From Actinomyces capricornis (lineage in GTDB: Bacteria; Actinomycetota; Actinomycetes; Actinomycetales; Actinomycetaceae): DNA of 64,000 bases. Of the stretch, positions 46,938 through 55,286 are shown piece by piece. The translations under genes and the position numbers were made by a program. Positions within the stretch are counted from its first letter, which is position 1, and each line of letters opens with the position of its first letter. Under the pieces are notes generated by a model. It saw only the letters and a program-made list of their open reading frames with translations. It had not been told where the DNA came from and did no database searches. The DNA is taken from assembly GCF_019974135.1 (NCBI RefSeq), contig NZ_AP025017.1, positions 1,488,001 to 1,552,000 of the forward strand, written 5' to 3'.

Positions 46938-47759
46938 ATGGCTGAGCAGCCGGCTGCCCCTGGAACCTGGGATGAGGATCCTTCCGGCGTCTCCATCCTT
47001 CTGGCCACCGGGCGGGCCCGGCACGATCTGCTGGTCATCGCCGACCCCGCGATGCTGGGGGTCCTGGACTCCGCCTGGGGGCGCCCCTCGGCGCGCGTGC
47101 GCCTGTCCTTCCTCCCCGGCGTGTGCGCCCCGGTGGGACCCGGCCAGGAGGATGCCCTGGTCTCCTATGAGCGCGACGGCCTGAGCGTCCTGGTGGCCCG
47201 CGGCCGCACCAGCCCCATTGAGGGCAAGTCCGCCCGGACCACCACGGCCCTGGCCCGGATCGTCGGGGCTGCCGGGGTGCGGGCCGCCCTGCTGGTAGCG
47301 CGGGCCTCCTCCCTGGGCGCGGCGGCCCCGGGCGACCTGCTGGCCATCGGCGACCACATCAACCTGTCCTGCGCGCCCCTCTTCCCCGCCGATGAGATCG
47401 TCTCGGCGGCCTGGGATGAGGCCCTGACCGCCCGCCTGGCCCGCATGCGCGGCGTGCGCGGCATGGGAGTGGTGGCCCTGACCCCCGGGCCGATGCGCCC
47501 CACGCCCGCCGAGGCCCGCGTACTGGCGGGCATGGGCGCCGACGCCGCAGTGACGGACACGGTCGCCGAGGGCATGACCCTGGCGGCGGCGGGGGTGCCC
47601 ACGGCCGCCCTGGCCGCCATCGACGAGGTCCTGGCCGAGCCCGCCGCCCAGCCCTCGGGCCGCCGGGCCGCCCCGGCCTCCACCTCGCGCCTCCAGCGCC
47701 CCGCCGCGACGGTGGTGCTCGACGCGATCGAGACCGTCCTGGGCGGCCTGCGCGCCTGA
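46938..47759 (+). CDS. Purine-nucleoside-phosphorylase-like protein
   Basis: A 273-residue protein whose central part resembles family II purine nucleoside phosphorylases: a phosphate-handling-like segment early on (FLPGVCAPVG), then GDHINLSCAPLFPADE, which matches the diagnostic DHINL motif, and a C-terminal VTDTVAEGMTLAAAGVP that resembles the usual EV/M-AR-GM region. Several expected active-site residues are not obvious, so activity on inosine or guanosine is uncertain. The ATG at 46938 follows GGAGGACC. An A+T-rich leader of about 190 bp lies upstream. It is 69 bp from the next rightward gene and may share its transcript. Confidence 0.6.
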   Translation: MAEQPAAPGTWDEDPSGVSILLATGRARHDLLVIADPAMLGVLDSAWGRPSARVRLSFLPGVCAPVGPGQEDALVSYERDGLSVLVARGRTSPIEGKSARTTTALARIVGAAGVRAALLVARASSLGAAAPGDLLAIGDHINLSCAPLFPADEIVSAAWDEALTARLARMRGVRGMGVVALTPGPMRPTPAEARVLAGMGADAAVTDTVAEGMTLAAAGVPTAALAAIDEVLAEPAAQPSGRRAAPASTSRLQRPAATVVLDAIETVLGGLRA

Positions 47760-47827
47760 GCCGATGTGAGGAGCCGATCTGTGAGATTGCGCCCCTGTGA
47801 GGGCGTGATGGCGCTAGGGTCACCGGC

Positions 47828-48562
47828 GTGAAGCCTTTCCTGTTCCTGGCCACCCGTGACGACGACGAGCCCGCCGACACCGAGTACGAGGCGTTCCTGG
47901 CGCGCACGGGTCTTGAGGAGTCCTCCCTGGTGCGGCTGCGCCTGGAGGCCGAGCCGCTCCCGGAGGTCGACCTGGAGGACTGGTCGGGGATCCTCGTGGG
48001 CGGCTCGCCCTTCAACGCCTCCACCCCCGAGGAGTTGAAGTCCGCCACCCAGCTGCGCGTGGAGGCCGAGCTCGGCCGGCTGCTGGACCGCGTGGTGGAG
48101 GCGGACTTCCCCTTCCTGGGGGCCTGCTACGGGGTGGGGACCCTCGCCCGCCACCAGGGGGCCGTCATCGACACCACCTACCGCGAAGAGGTGGGGGCGC
48201 CCGACATCACGCTGACCCTGGCCGGCAGGGAGGACCCGATCTGCGCGGGCATCCCGGAGGTCTTCCAGGCCTTCGTGGCGCACAAGGAGGCGGTGACCGT
48301 GCCTCCCGCGAATGCGGTCGTCCTGGCCACCGGGCAGGACTGCCCGATCCAGATCTTCCGGGTGCGCTCGAACCTCTACGCCACCCAGTTCCATCCCGAG
48401 CTCGACGGCGATTACCTGGCGCACCGCCTGAGCTTCTATGCCAACCACGGCTACTTCGTGCCCGATGAGCTGCCCGCTCTGCAGGCCCGGGTGCGCGCTC
48501 AGGACGTCAGCGACTCCTGGAAGGTGCTGTCGAACTTCGTTCAGATCCACGCCCGGGACTGA
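47828..48562 (+). CDS. Class I glutamine amidotransferase-like protein, active-type
   Basis: A 244-residue protein of the GATase1 fold, close to the stand-alone group annotated as GMP-synthase-like amidotransferases. The nucleophile is C100 in GACYGVGTL and the charge relay is H189 with E191 in TQFHPEL; all three are in place. The oxyanion-type GGSPFN segment (about residue 58) is present. It probably hydrolyses glutamine or a gamma-glutamyl compound inside the cell. It is convergent with a second, related gene at 48642 that starts with the same MKPF and has the same length but has lost the catalytic residues. GTG-rich leader; the start is the only good one. Confidence 0.83.
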   Translation: MKPFLFLATRDDDEPADTEYEAFLARTGLEESSLVRLRLEAEPLPEVDLEDWSGILVGGSPFNASTPEELKSATQLRVEAELGRLLDRVVEADFPFLGACYGVGTLARHQGAVIDTTYREEVGAPDITLTLAGREDPICAGIPEVFQAFVAHKEAVTVPPANAVVLATGQDCPIQIFRVRSNLYATQFHPELDGDYLAHRLSFYANHGYFVPDELPALQARVRAQDVSDSWKVLSNFVQIHARD

Positions 48563-48641
48563 GCCGCGCTCCAGTCGGGAGCGGCTGGCCCGCCGCCGTG
48601 GAGCGGGGGTGCTGGTGGCGCCGGGCCCATCGATCCGGGCA

Positions 48642-49379
48642 CTAGTCGCGGGAGAAGTGGGCCACGAAATTGCGGATGATGCTGCCGGCCTGGTGGGGCT
48701 CCTCGGAGCGGGCCTTGGACAGGATGTCCTCGCTGAGGTCCGGGTCCCCGTAGCCGGCCTCGTCATAGATGCTCACGCGCTGCTTGAAGCGCTCGATGTC
48801 GAGCTCGGGGTTGAACTGGGTGCCGTAGACATTGCGGCCCACGCGCACCATCTGCACCGGGCAGTCGGGGGAGGAGGCCAGCAGCGTGGCGTGCGCGGGC
48901 ACCTCACCCACCCCCTCGTCGTGGCCGACGAACACCGTGAAGGCCTGGGGCAGTCCGGCCAGCAGCGGGTCCTGGCGCCCCTCGGCAGTGAGGAACACAT
49001 CCGCTGAGCCGAGCTCCTCGGCGTACTCCGGGCTGGCCGCCGTCCCCAGATAGCCGGCCAGGACCTGCAGGCCGAAGCCTGTGGCCAGCAGCGGCACCCC
49101 CTCCTTGAGGGCCACCGCCAGCAGATCGCGGACCTGATCCTCCACATCCAACTGACTGCGGGTCTTGGCGCCTGCCGGGGTGGTGATGTTGTAGGGGCTG
49201 CCTCCGATGAAGACGCCCGAGACCCGCTCAACGGAGACATCGCGCAGGAAATCGATCTCCTCCAGTTGGAGGTGCAGCAGGTCCTCGCGGGCCAGTCCGC
49301 TCTGGGCCAGGAAGGATGCGTACTCGTCCTGCGCCGCCTCCAGCTCGGAGCGCGTGGACACCATGATGAAAGGCTTCAC
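48642..49379 (-). CDS. Glutamine amidotransferase-like paralogue lacking its catalytic triad (probable pseudoenzyme)
   Basis: A 245-residue paralogue of the gene at 47828. It keeps MKPF, the GGSPYN loop, the DVFLTAEGRQDPLLAGLP stretch and the TQFNPEL segment, so the fold should be intact. The nucleophile position is G101 (LLATGFGLQVLAG instead of LGACYGVGTL), and the catalytic His is N190 (QFNPE instead of QFHPE); only the Glu remains. The frame is uninterrupted and codon use is normal, so it is maintained rather than decaying. It may bind its partner or a ligand without catalysis. Confidence 0.82.
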   Translation of the reverse strand: MKPFIMVSTRSELEAAQDEYASFLAQSGLAREDLLHLQLEEIDFLRDVSVERVSGVFIGGSPYNITTPAGAKTRSQLDVEDQVRDLLAVALKEGVPLLATGFGLQVLAGYLGTAASPEYAEELGSADVFLTAEGRQDPLLAGLPQAFTVFVGHDEGVGEVPAHATLLASSPDCPVQMVRVGRNVYGTQFNPELDIERFKQRVSIYDEAGYGDPDLSEDILSKARSEEPHQAGSIIRNFVAHFSRD

Positions 49380-49486
49380 AGGCCCACTGTAGAGCCTGAG
49401 GGGCGGGCGGGGGGCTGCATCACCGAAGTCTCCTCACCGCCTTTCACCGCCGCACGGGGCGGCCCGCGGGCTGGGGCGAGGCGCGC

Positions 49487-49912
49487 TCAGAGGCTGGCCA
49501 CGGTCATCCACGCGAACCACAGCCAGAAGACCGTCGTCGCGGTCCCCACAACCACGCCCAGCCAGGCCAGGGCCTGGCCCGTGGTCCAGGAGCGCCGGAG
49601 CCGGCGCAGCGACCACCACCCCAGGACCGCTGCCAACAGGCCCGCGCAGGGGATGAAGGACAGCAGCGCGAACACCAGGGCCCCGGTGGCCGCGGGATCG
49701 GTGCGGGGCTGCGGGGCCTGGTAGCCGGGTCCGGAGAAGACCGTGAAGGGATTGACCTCCTCGGTGCCGGGGAAGACGAAGTCCGCCGGGAGCCTGTCGG
49801 AGGACAGGTCCACCGCCACGCCCCCGACCATGCCCACTGCCTGCGGACCTCTGCCCGCGCCGGCGTGGGCAGAGGCGGCCTGCCAGTGGTGTCCGGGTGC
49901 GGAGGTGCTCAT
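49487..49912 (-). CDS. DUF4190-type small membrane protein
   Basis: A 141-residue protein. Residues 1-75 are hydrophilic, Pro/Gly-rich and probably disordered. Two membrane helices follow: ALVFALLSFIPCAGLLAAVLGWWSL, then a basic loop RRLRRSW and TTGQALAWLGVVVGTATTVFWLWF. The pattern of two helices with a short basic turn is typical of DUF4190 proteins, common and uncharacterised in actinomycetes. The start is chosen at 49912. The gene stands alone, divergent from the uracil permease. Confidence 0.7.
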   Translation of the reverse strand: MSTSAPGHHWQAASAHAGAGRGPQAVGMVGGVAVDLSSDRLPADFVFPGTEEVNPFTVFSGPGYQAPQPRTDPAATGALVFALLSFIPCAGLLAAVLGWWSLRRLRRSWTTGQALAWLGVVVGTATTVFWLWFAWMTVASL

Positions 49913-50171
49913 GGGCCCATCATGCCCGCCCCGTTGCGGCCCCGTCTCCTCCCGGCGGAGGAGCCGGGGCGCAGGAGGTGCGCGCGGGGCCCGGCGTGCG
50001 ACACCCCACCGCGGCGAGGACTGTGGCCGGGCGCTGGTGCGTCTATGCTGAAGTTCCGGTGGGTTCCGCCGGATCCTGCCGTGATTCTGGCCGTGCCAGC
50101 GCCCCGCTCCCGTGCCCGAGGGCCTGCGGGGAGGATGTGCACCGGCTGTTCCTCGTCCCGCAGGAGACAAT

Positions 50172-51599
50172 GTGTCCGCATCATCCCCCTCCTTCCGCGG
50201 CTGGCGCCTCCATGGCGACGGCCGCTCCATCGCCCCCGGTGAGGTCGTCGCCCCCGCCGAGCGCCTGAGCTGGCCGCGCACCGTGGGCATCGGCGTCCAG
50301 CATGTGGTCGCCATGTTCGGGGCCACCTTCCTAGTCCCCCTGCTCACCGGCTTCGACCCCGCCACCACCCTGTTCTTCACCGGTGTGGGCACCCTGCTGT
50401 TCCTGGGGATCACCAGCGGTCGCCTGCCCAGCTACCTGGGCTCCTCCTTCGCCCTCATCGCCCCCATCGGCGCCGTCACCGGATATGTCGCCGACGGCGC
50501 GGGCCCGGTCGACCCCCACAAGGCGGCCCTGGCCCAGGGCGGGGTCATCGCAGCCGGCCTGTCCCTGGCGCTGGTGGGCCTGGTGGTGCACCTGGCCGGC
50601 TCGGCCTGGATCGACCGCCTCATGCCGCCGATCGTCACCGGCGCCATCGTCTCCCTCATCGGGTTCAACCTGGCGCCCTCGGCCTGGAACAATGTCAAGC
50701 AGGCCCCGGTGACCGCCGTGGTCACCATCGCCTCCATCCTGCTCATCACGGTGCTGTTCAAGGGGATCGTCGGGCGCCTGGCGGTACTCATCGGCGTGCT
50801 CATCGGCTACGCCACCGCGATGGTGCGCGGGGAGGTGGACTTCTCCGCCATCGCCCAGGCCCCCTGGCTGGGCGCCCCCCACTTCCGCGCCCCCGCCTTC
50901 GACCCCTCCCTGCTGGGCCTGTTCGTCCCCGTGGTGCTGGTCCTCCTGGCCGAGAACATCGGGCACGTGAAGTCGGTGGCCGCGATGACCGGGGAGAACC
51001 TCGACGACGTCACCGGCCGCGCCCTGCTGGCCGACGGCCTGTCCACCGCCCTGGCCGGCAGCGGGGGCGGCTCGGGAACCACCACCTACGCGGAGAACAT
51101 CGGCGTCATGGCCGCCACCCGCGTCTACTCCACCGCCGCCTACGTCGTGGCCGCCCTGACAGCCCTGGGACTGTCCATGCTGCCGAAGTTCGGGGAGATC
51201 ATCGCCACCATCCCCGCCGGGGTGCTGGGCGGGGCCGCCACGGTCCTGTACGGGATGATCGGCATGCTGGGGGTGCGCATCTGGGTGCAGAACCGCGTGG
51301 ACTTCTCCGACCCCGTCAACCTCAACACCGCCGCCGTCTCGATGGTGGTGGCCATCGCCAACTACACGCTCGTCACCGGCTCCATGACCTTCGAGGGCAT
51401 CGCCCTGGGCTCGGCCGCGGCCATCGGCATCTACCACCTCATGCGGTGGATCTCCCGGGTGCGGGGCACCAACCTGGAGCAGGCCTCCCCGGCCTCAGCG
51501 CCCGCCGGCACCGAGCTCGAGGGCCCCGCCTACTCCACCCGCGTCGCCCACGCCGACCGCGCCGTCCACGCCGAGCCGGCTGCGGGCCGGGAGGATTGA
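50172..51599 (+). CDS. NCS2-family uracil permease
   Basis: A 475-residue carrier with 14 helices of the UraA/RutG group of nucleobase-ascorbate transporters. Diagnostic segments are GVQHVVAMFGATFLVPLL at the start, LAENIGHVKSVAAMTG with the substrate-binding Glu, and GSGTTTYAENIGVMAATRVYS. The C-terminal 40 residues are hydrophilic. It takes up uracil for the upp-encoded salvage enzyme at 28778. GTG at 50172 follows AGGAG by 5 nt; a TATGCT at 50044 may be its -10. Confidence 0.92.
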   Translation: MSASSPSFRGWRLHGDGRSIAPGEVVAPAERLSWPRTVGIGVQHVVAMFGATFLVPLLTGFDPATTLFFTGVGTLLFLGITSGRLPSYLGSSFALIAPIGAVTGYVADGAGPVDPHKAALAQGGVIAAGLSLALVGLVVHLAGSAWIDRLMPPIVTGAIVSLIGFNLAPSAWNNVKQAPVTAVVTIASILLITVLFKGIVGRLAVLIGVLIGYATAMVRGEVDFSAIAQAPWLGAPHFRAPAFDPSLLGLFVPVVLVLLAENIGHVKSVAAMTGENLDDVTGRALLADGLSTALAGSGGGSGTTTYAENIGVMAATRVYSTAAYVVAALTALGLSMLPKFGEIIATIPAGVLGGAATVLYGMIGMLGVRIWVQNRVDFSDPVNLNTAAVSMVVAIANYTLVTGSMTFEGIALGSAAAIGIYHLMRWISRVRGTNLEQASPASAPAGTELEGPAYSTRVAHADRAVHAEPAAGRED

Positions 51600-51618
51600 G
51601 CAGCGGGGCGGCAATCGG

Positions 51619-51676
51619 GCGTCGCTTCGCGGAATGGACGTCACCTAGAAGGCACGTCCATTCCGCGAAGTGACGC
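51619..51676. repeat. Family C palindromic element, copy 2
   Basis: The 23-bp arms (51619-51641 and 51654-51676), containing CTTCGCGGAATGGACGT, pair with a single mismatch around a 12-nt loop. It lies between the convergent uracil permease and LytR_C genes and shares its arms with the copy at 43457. Confidence 0.85.
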
Positions 51677-51834
51677 ACGTGTCGCCACGTGAGGCTCAAT
51701 CGCGCTCGTCCCACCGCCGCCCGGGCCCGCTGCCGGCCGTCGCCCGCAGTTCCGGTGCCCTGCGGTGCCCTGGCGCCGCTCGGCGCTGCCCCCGGCTCCG
51801 GCGGAGGCCGATGGGCGGTGTCCCGGAGCCCCGC

Positions 51835-52443
51835 TCAGCCCTCCTTGGCGGCGGGGGAGACGGCCACGCAGTTGCCGGGGGCTGCGATCGCCTGCCCGGA
51901 GCCCAGCAATTGGATCTCGTCCGCGGGCAGGACCGTGTGCTCGTACTCGTCGCCCAGGACCACCGAGACGGTCGGATCGGTGGGCTCCAGCGTGGTGTCG
52001 ATCTGCACGGTGGAGTTGGGGAAGATCTGGGTCAGCGAGTAGGCGCCGACCAGGCCCGCCTCGGAGGCCATGATCTGGACATTGCCCTGGTAATCGCCCT
52101 GGGGCCAGTCCGCGGCCGTGGCCACGCTCAGCCCGGCGTCGGTGAGCACCTCCTCCACGTTGCCGGCCAGCCCCACCGTCTCCGAGCCGTTGTAGACATT
52201 GATCGTCAAGGAGGTCAGGTCCACCGTGGTGGAGCCCTCGGGCGGGCAGGGGGGTGGGGTGTAGGCCACCGTCTCCTCAGCCTGGGCGAAGCCCGGGCCC
52301 TTGATCGGCAGCGCGCCGGTCCACACCAGCAGGGATACCGCCACCAGACCGGCCATGACGACGACAATAGAGCCGATGACAGTGGTCTGACGGCGCATCA
52401 TGCGTCGACGGTACTCGGTGCGGGGGTCTGCAGGAGTGCTCAC
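51835..52443 (-). CDS. LytR C-terminal domain protein, membrane-anchored
   Basis: A 202-residue protein. A short basic N-terminus (YRRRMMRRQTT) leads into one membrane helix (VIGSIVVVMAGLVAVSLLVW), then a linker and a LytR_C domain (about residues 70-150, LTSLTINVYNGSETVGLAGNVEEVLTDAG). The domain is found fused to or next to LytR-CpsA-Psr wall ligases and is thought to bind cell-wall components. GTG at 52443 follows GGAGG closely. The next gene upstream on the same strand (52499) begins 56 bp away, and the two form a conserved pair in actinomycetes. Confidence 0.85.
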   Translation of the reverse strand: MSTPADPRTEYRRRMMRRQTTVIGSIVVVMAGLVAVSLLVWTGALPIKGPGFAQAEETVAYTPPPCPPEGSTTVDLTSLTINVYNGSETVGLAGNVEEVLTDAGLSVATAADWPQGDYQGNVQIMASEAGLVGAYSLTQIFPNSTVQIDTTLEPTDPTVSVVLGDEYEHTVLPADEIQLLGSGQAIAAPGNCVAVSPAAKEG

Positions 52444-52498
52444 GCCCTCCAGGGTAGTGGACGCACCCGCAGGCCGTGACGCTCCCGCACCTGCGGCC

Positions 52499-52837
52499 TC
52501 ACGCCCCGGGAGGCGCCGGTGCCAGGCGGGGGACACCGTCGTCGGCGACCTCCAGGATGCGCGCGTGGATGGCGGTGCGCCCCTGGAGGGCGGCGCGCAG
52601 GGCCCGGTGCAGCCCCGTCTCCAGGTACAGCTGGCCGCGGTAGGACACCACATGGGCGAACAGGTCGCCGTAGAAGGTCGAGTCGTCGTCGAGCAGGCTG
52701 CGCAGATCCAGGGTGGCGCGCGTGGTGGTCAGGTCGGCGAGCCGAACCTGGCGCGGAGCGATGACCGCCCACTCGCGCTGAGTGGTGACCCCGTGCTCCG
52801 GATACGGGGCCGTCTCACGCACTGCCTTGAAGATCAC
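52499..52837 (-). CDS. Conserved actinobacterial protein (sometimes labelled VapB-like)
   Basis: A 112-residue soluble protein beginning MIFKAVRETAPYPEHGVTT and containing WAVIAPRQVRLADLTTTRATLDL and YGDLFAHVVSYRGQLYLETGLHRALRAALQ. I know this sequence type as an actinobacterial protein normally encoded next to a LytR_C gene, as here. Automatic annotations often call it a VapB antitoxin. No PIN-domain toxin gene lies beside it and the conserved genomic place suggests a housekeeping role, so toxin-antitoxin function is not supported. Confidence 0.6.
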   Translation of the reverse strand: MIFKAVRETAPYPEHGVTTQREWAVIAPRQVRLADLTTTRATLDLRSLLDDDSTFYGDLFAHVVSYRGQLYLETGLHRALRAALQGRTAIHARILEVADDGVPRLAPAPPGA

Positions 52838-53187
52838 GGCGCCATCTTAGAGGCCCGTGGCGCTCTCGGCTCACCGCAGGCAGGACTCATGGTGGTGACG
52901 ATCTCCGCCAGCCGCAGCCCCCGCCCCCCACCGCATTCCCCGCAGGGGCCCATCTGTGGGTCGGGCCGGCCGCCCGACGGCGCCTCCCGACCCGGCCTTG
53001 GATGGGGCTCCTCGACGAGGTCCACGGCGGTCTGCGGGGAGTCCTCCCCATCGACCGGGGTCGCCCGTCCAACCTCGGGCGCTGTACCCGGGAGATAACG
53101 ACCCTGTAACGTGCACCCGTGTGGGCGGTGCGCCCACGACCTCGTGCCCCACCCGGGCGCTGCTGAAAGGACGGGGAAACGGTTGTC
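52838..53187. other. 350-bp intergenic region without a supported gene
   Basis: This region separates a leftward from a rightward gene. Several open frames are due to high G+C only. A possible -10 (TAACGT, about 53105) precedes the gene at 53188. I see no hairpin or repeat here. Confidence 0.45.
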
Positions 53188-53775
53188 ATGAGCGAACAAG
53201 GGATCACCCCTGACCAGGCCCTTGACAGCTTCGCCGACCACTGCGCCAGCTGGCTGAGATCCAGTGGGGCCAAGGAACTGGTGGTGGAGGTCGATGCCCT
53301 GGGCCGGCGCTCGTACTGCGCCCACCGCGTCCTGCGCCGCACCGGTCTGCTGCGGCGGCTGCGCTGGGTGGAGGGCGGCGTGCCCCGCGAGATCGTGGGC
53401 AGGGCCATCGCCCTGCGCCGGGCCATGGCCCGGCCCGGGCGCGGGGCCTGGACCACCGCCTTCCTGTCGATGAGCACCCGTGACTACGCGCTGGTCTCGG
53501 ACTTCGCCTACGACCGCCGGCCCTACCTCCTGCCTCCCTGCACCGGTGAGGACTGCGCCGAGGAGCGGCGCCTCTTCCCCCGGGAGGAGGCCTCCGTTCC
53601 CGAGTGGATGGAGACCCTCATGCGCGACCACCGCACGCGTGAGGACCCCAGTGACCTCCGCCGCGGCGGACAGGGCGATGCGCAGGAGGGGATCGACCCC
53701 GGGTCGCTGCTGCGCGCCCTTGCACTCCGGCGCACCGCCCTGAGCACTCTACGCGTGCGAACCATGACCCAGTAG
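53188..53775 (+). CDS. Protein of unknown function (195 aa)
   Basis: A soluble, charged protein without signal or membrane segment. I recognise no domain. The first 80 residues are helical with a basic stretch (RRTGLLRRLRW). Two Cys occur close together in PPCTGEDCAEER, and the C-terminal 60 residues are rich in Asp, Arg and Gly. Start ATG with AAGGACGGGG upstream. It stands alone, and a very strong terminator follows, which supports active transcription. Confidence 0.6.
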   Translation: MSEQGITPDQALDSFADHCASWLRSSGAKELVVEVDALGRRSYCAHRVLRRTGLLRRLRWVEGGVPREIVGRAIALRRAMARPGRGAWTTAFLSMSTRDYALVSDFAYDRRPYLLPPCTGEDCAEERRLFPREEASVPEWMETLMRDHRTREDPSDLRRGGQGDAQEGIDPGSLLRALALRRTALSTLRVRTMTQ

Positions 53776-53794
53776 AGCCGGCCGGTTCACGACA

Positions 53795-53830
53795 ACGACG
53801 GCGCCACCCCATCAGGGGTGGCGCCGTCGT
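53795..53830. terminator. Strong bidirectional terminator
   Basis: ACGACGGCGCCACCCC (53795-53810) pairs perfectly with 53815-53830 over an ATCA tetraloop. It lies between a rightward gene and the leftward lipoprotein gene ending at 53871. Confidence 0.88.
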
Positions 53831-53870
53831 CGTTCCGGGACGGGCTGGTGGGAGGGGAGCCGGGTCGGGG

Positions 53871-54332
53871 CTACTTGGCGCTGCCCTTGACCGAGCCGGT
53901 CATCTCCGAGCCGTCCGCGGAGGTGATGAGGCAGGAGATCTTGCGGTCACCGGCATCCCAGGTGTCCTGGGAGGGCGTGAGGTAGGTGGTGCCGTACTCC
54001 GACTCCTCAAAGGCCACGCCCACGTAGTCGCTGTAGCCGGTGCCCAAGCAGGTGGACTCGGCCTCGGAGTCCATGGTGGCCTGATCGGGGAGCTGGTCGC
54101 CGCTGAGCTCTGTCTCGGCATAGACCTCGTAGAGGTGGGGCTCGGAGCAGTCCACCACGGGCACCTGGCTCACCTCCTGGGTGGAGGCGCCGAGGTCCTT
54201 GAGGCACTGGCCCACAGCGATGTCAGCGGAGTGGGTGCCGCCGGTGATCGACTGGATGACGCTGCACCCGGTCATGCCGGCGGCCAGGATCGCAGCGGTA
54301 GGGATGATGAGGAGTGGCTTGAGTTTGCGCAT
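53871..54332 (-). CDS. Septum-formation family lipoprotein 1
   Basis: A 153-residue lipoprotein. The signal LLIIPTAAILAAG ends in the lipobox MTGC. The domain is of the septum-formation type: VGQCLKDLG, VPVVDCSEPHLYEVYAETELSG, and a final CLITSADG segment, with four Cys in mature protein that could form two disulphides. Members in actinomycetes are linked to cell division, mostly by association. A related gene lies immediately upstream (54433), with similar DCSEPHLYEVYAE and C-terminal TGSAKG, so the two arose by tandem duplication. Confidence 0.78.
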   Translation of the reverse strand: MRKLKPLLIIPTAAILAAGMTGCSVIQSITGGTHSADIAVGQCLKDLGASTQEVSQVPVVDCSEPHLYEVYAETELSGDQLPDQATMDSEAESTCLGTGYSDYVGVAFEESEYGTTYLTPSQDTWDAGDRKISCLITSADGSEMTGSVKGSAK

Positions 54333-54374
54333 GCCCGGATCGTAGCCACCCGGGAGATCCGCCGCATTCCGCCG

Positions 54375-54428
54375 TTATGGGGACGACTCCCCATGTACTC
54401 CCCATGACTCCCCATGCATCTGGGGAGT
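54375..54428. repeat. Cluster of CTCCCCATG direct repeats with opposing halves
   Basis: CTCCCCATG occurs three times (54387-54395, 54398-54406, 54408-54416), flanked by ATGGGGA (54377-54383) and TGGGGAGT (54421-54428), which can pair with different copies. Several alternative hairpins can form. It lies between the two septum-formation lipoprotein genes, downstream of one and about 45 bp upstream of the other start. Confidence 0.75.
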
Positions 54429-54432
54429 GGGC

Positions 54433-55041
54433 CTACTGGGCCGCTCCCTTGGCCGAGCCGGTGGTCTCCGTGCCGGTGTTGGTGGTCACCATGCAGGAGA
54501 TGAGGCGGTCTCCCTGATCCCAGGTGGCCTGGGTGGGGTAGAGGTAGGTGTAGCTGTAGGTCTGCGAGGCCTCGGGGCTGATGCCGACGAACTCCTCGAA
54601 GCCGGTGCTGCAGGTCTGCGCGGCGGTGGTCTCGATCTCCTGCTCAGAAGGCAGGGCCGCTCCGGTCAGTTCGGACTCGGCGTAGACCTCGTAGAGGTGG
54701 GGCTCGGAGCAGTCCACCACGGTGACATCACCGACCTGTGTGCTGCCCGTGCCGGTTCCCGGGTCCTTGAGGCAGTCGCCGACGGAGAGCGTGGTGGAGC
54801 TGACGGAGGAGGTCTCGGGGGCGCTGGTGCCCTGGGTGGGGCCGGCAGTGCGCTCGCGGGTGCCGCCGTCGGCGGTGCCGTCGTCGCTGGTGCTCGCCTC
54901 GCTGGAGCCGGTGGCCTGTGCCTCCGACTGGGAGTCCTGCGAGGGCGGGGTCGAGACGGCCTGGTCCTGGCAGGCGCCCAGGCCCAGGGCCAGCACCATG
55001 GCGGCGGGGATGGTGATCAATGCGCGGGTTGCTGTGCTCAT
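54433..55041 (-). CDS. Septum-formation family lipoprotein 2
   Basis: A 202-residue lipoprotein. The signal RALITIPAAMVLALG ends in the lipobox LGAC. A Ser/Thr/Gln-rich spacer of about 60 residues follows, longer than in its neighbour, then the same domain: VGDCLKDPG, VTVVDCSEPHLYEVYAESELTG, and YLYPTQATWDQGDRLISCMVT. It ends with TGSAKGAAQ like its paralogue. ATG at 55041 is preferred, with ATG 55053 possible. It is the upstream member of the leftward pair. Confidence 0.78.
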   Translation of the reverse strand: MSTATRALITIPAAMVLALGLGACQDQAVSTPPSQDSQSEAQATGSSEASTSDDGTADGGTRERTAGPTQGTSAPETSSVSSTTLSVGDCLKDPGTGTGSTQVGDVTVVDCSEPHLYEVYAESELTGAALPSEQEIETTAAQTCSTGFEEFVGISPEASQTYSYTYLYPTQATWDQGDRLISCMVTTNTGTETTGSAKGAAQ

Positions 55042-55249
55042 GAAGCCCACCATGCCAGCGGCATCCCCCGGCGTCAGTGGGTAGTCATGGGCCGTCCTCC
55101 CCACCGTCGTGGCGCTGCTGCCCGGCGGGCCGGGCCTCCTGGGGTGCGGTGGCAGGCGGGCGGCGCACCCCCGAGCCACCTGGTCCAGGCGTCCTGAGCA
55201 GGTCCAGCCACTCACGGGCGGAGAGTTGCGGAAGGAGGCCGTAGATACT

Positions 55250-55281
55250 CGCAGCCCCCGCCGGGGCCGGCGGGGGCTGCG
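55250..55281 (-). terminator. Terminator of tRNA-Ser(GGA)
   Basis: CGCAGCCCCCGCC (55250-55262) pairs perfectly with 55269-55281 over a 6-nt loop. It lies 5 bp beyond the 3' end of the leftward tRNA gene. Confidence 0.82.
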
Positions 55282-55286
55282 ATTCA

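Noticed and set aside
50130..50172. Possible degenerate family B copy (GAGGATGTGCACC) before the uracil permease
   Set aside because: Only about nine bases resemble the right arm and there is no matching left arm or core.
52499..52837. Toxin-antitoxin system
   Set aside because: The protein is often labelled VapB-like, but there is no adjacent PIN-domain toxin and its partner is a LytR_C gene in a conserved pair.
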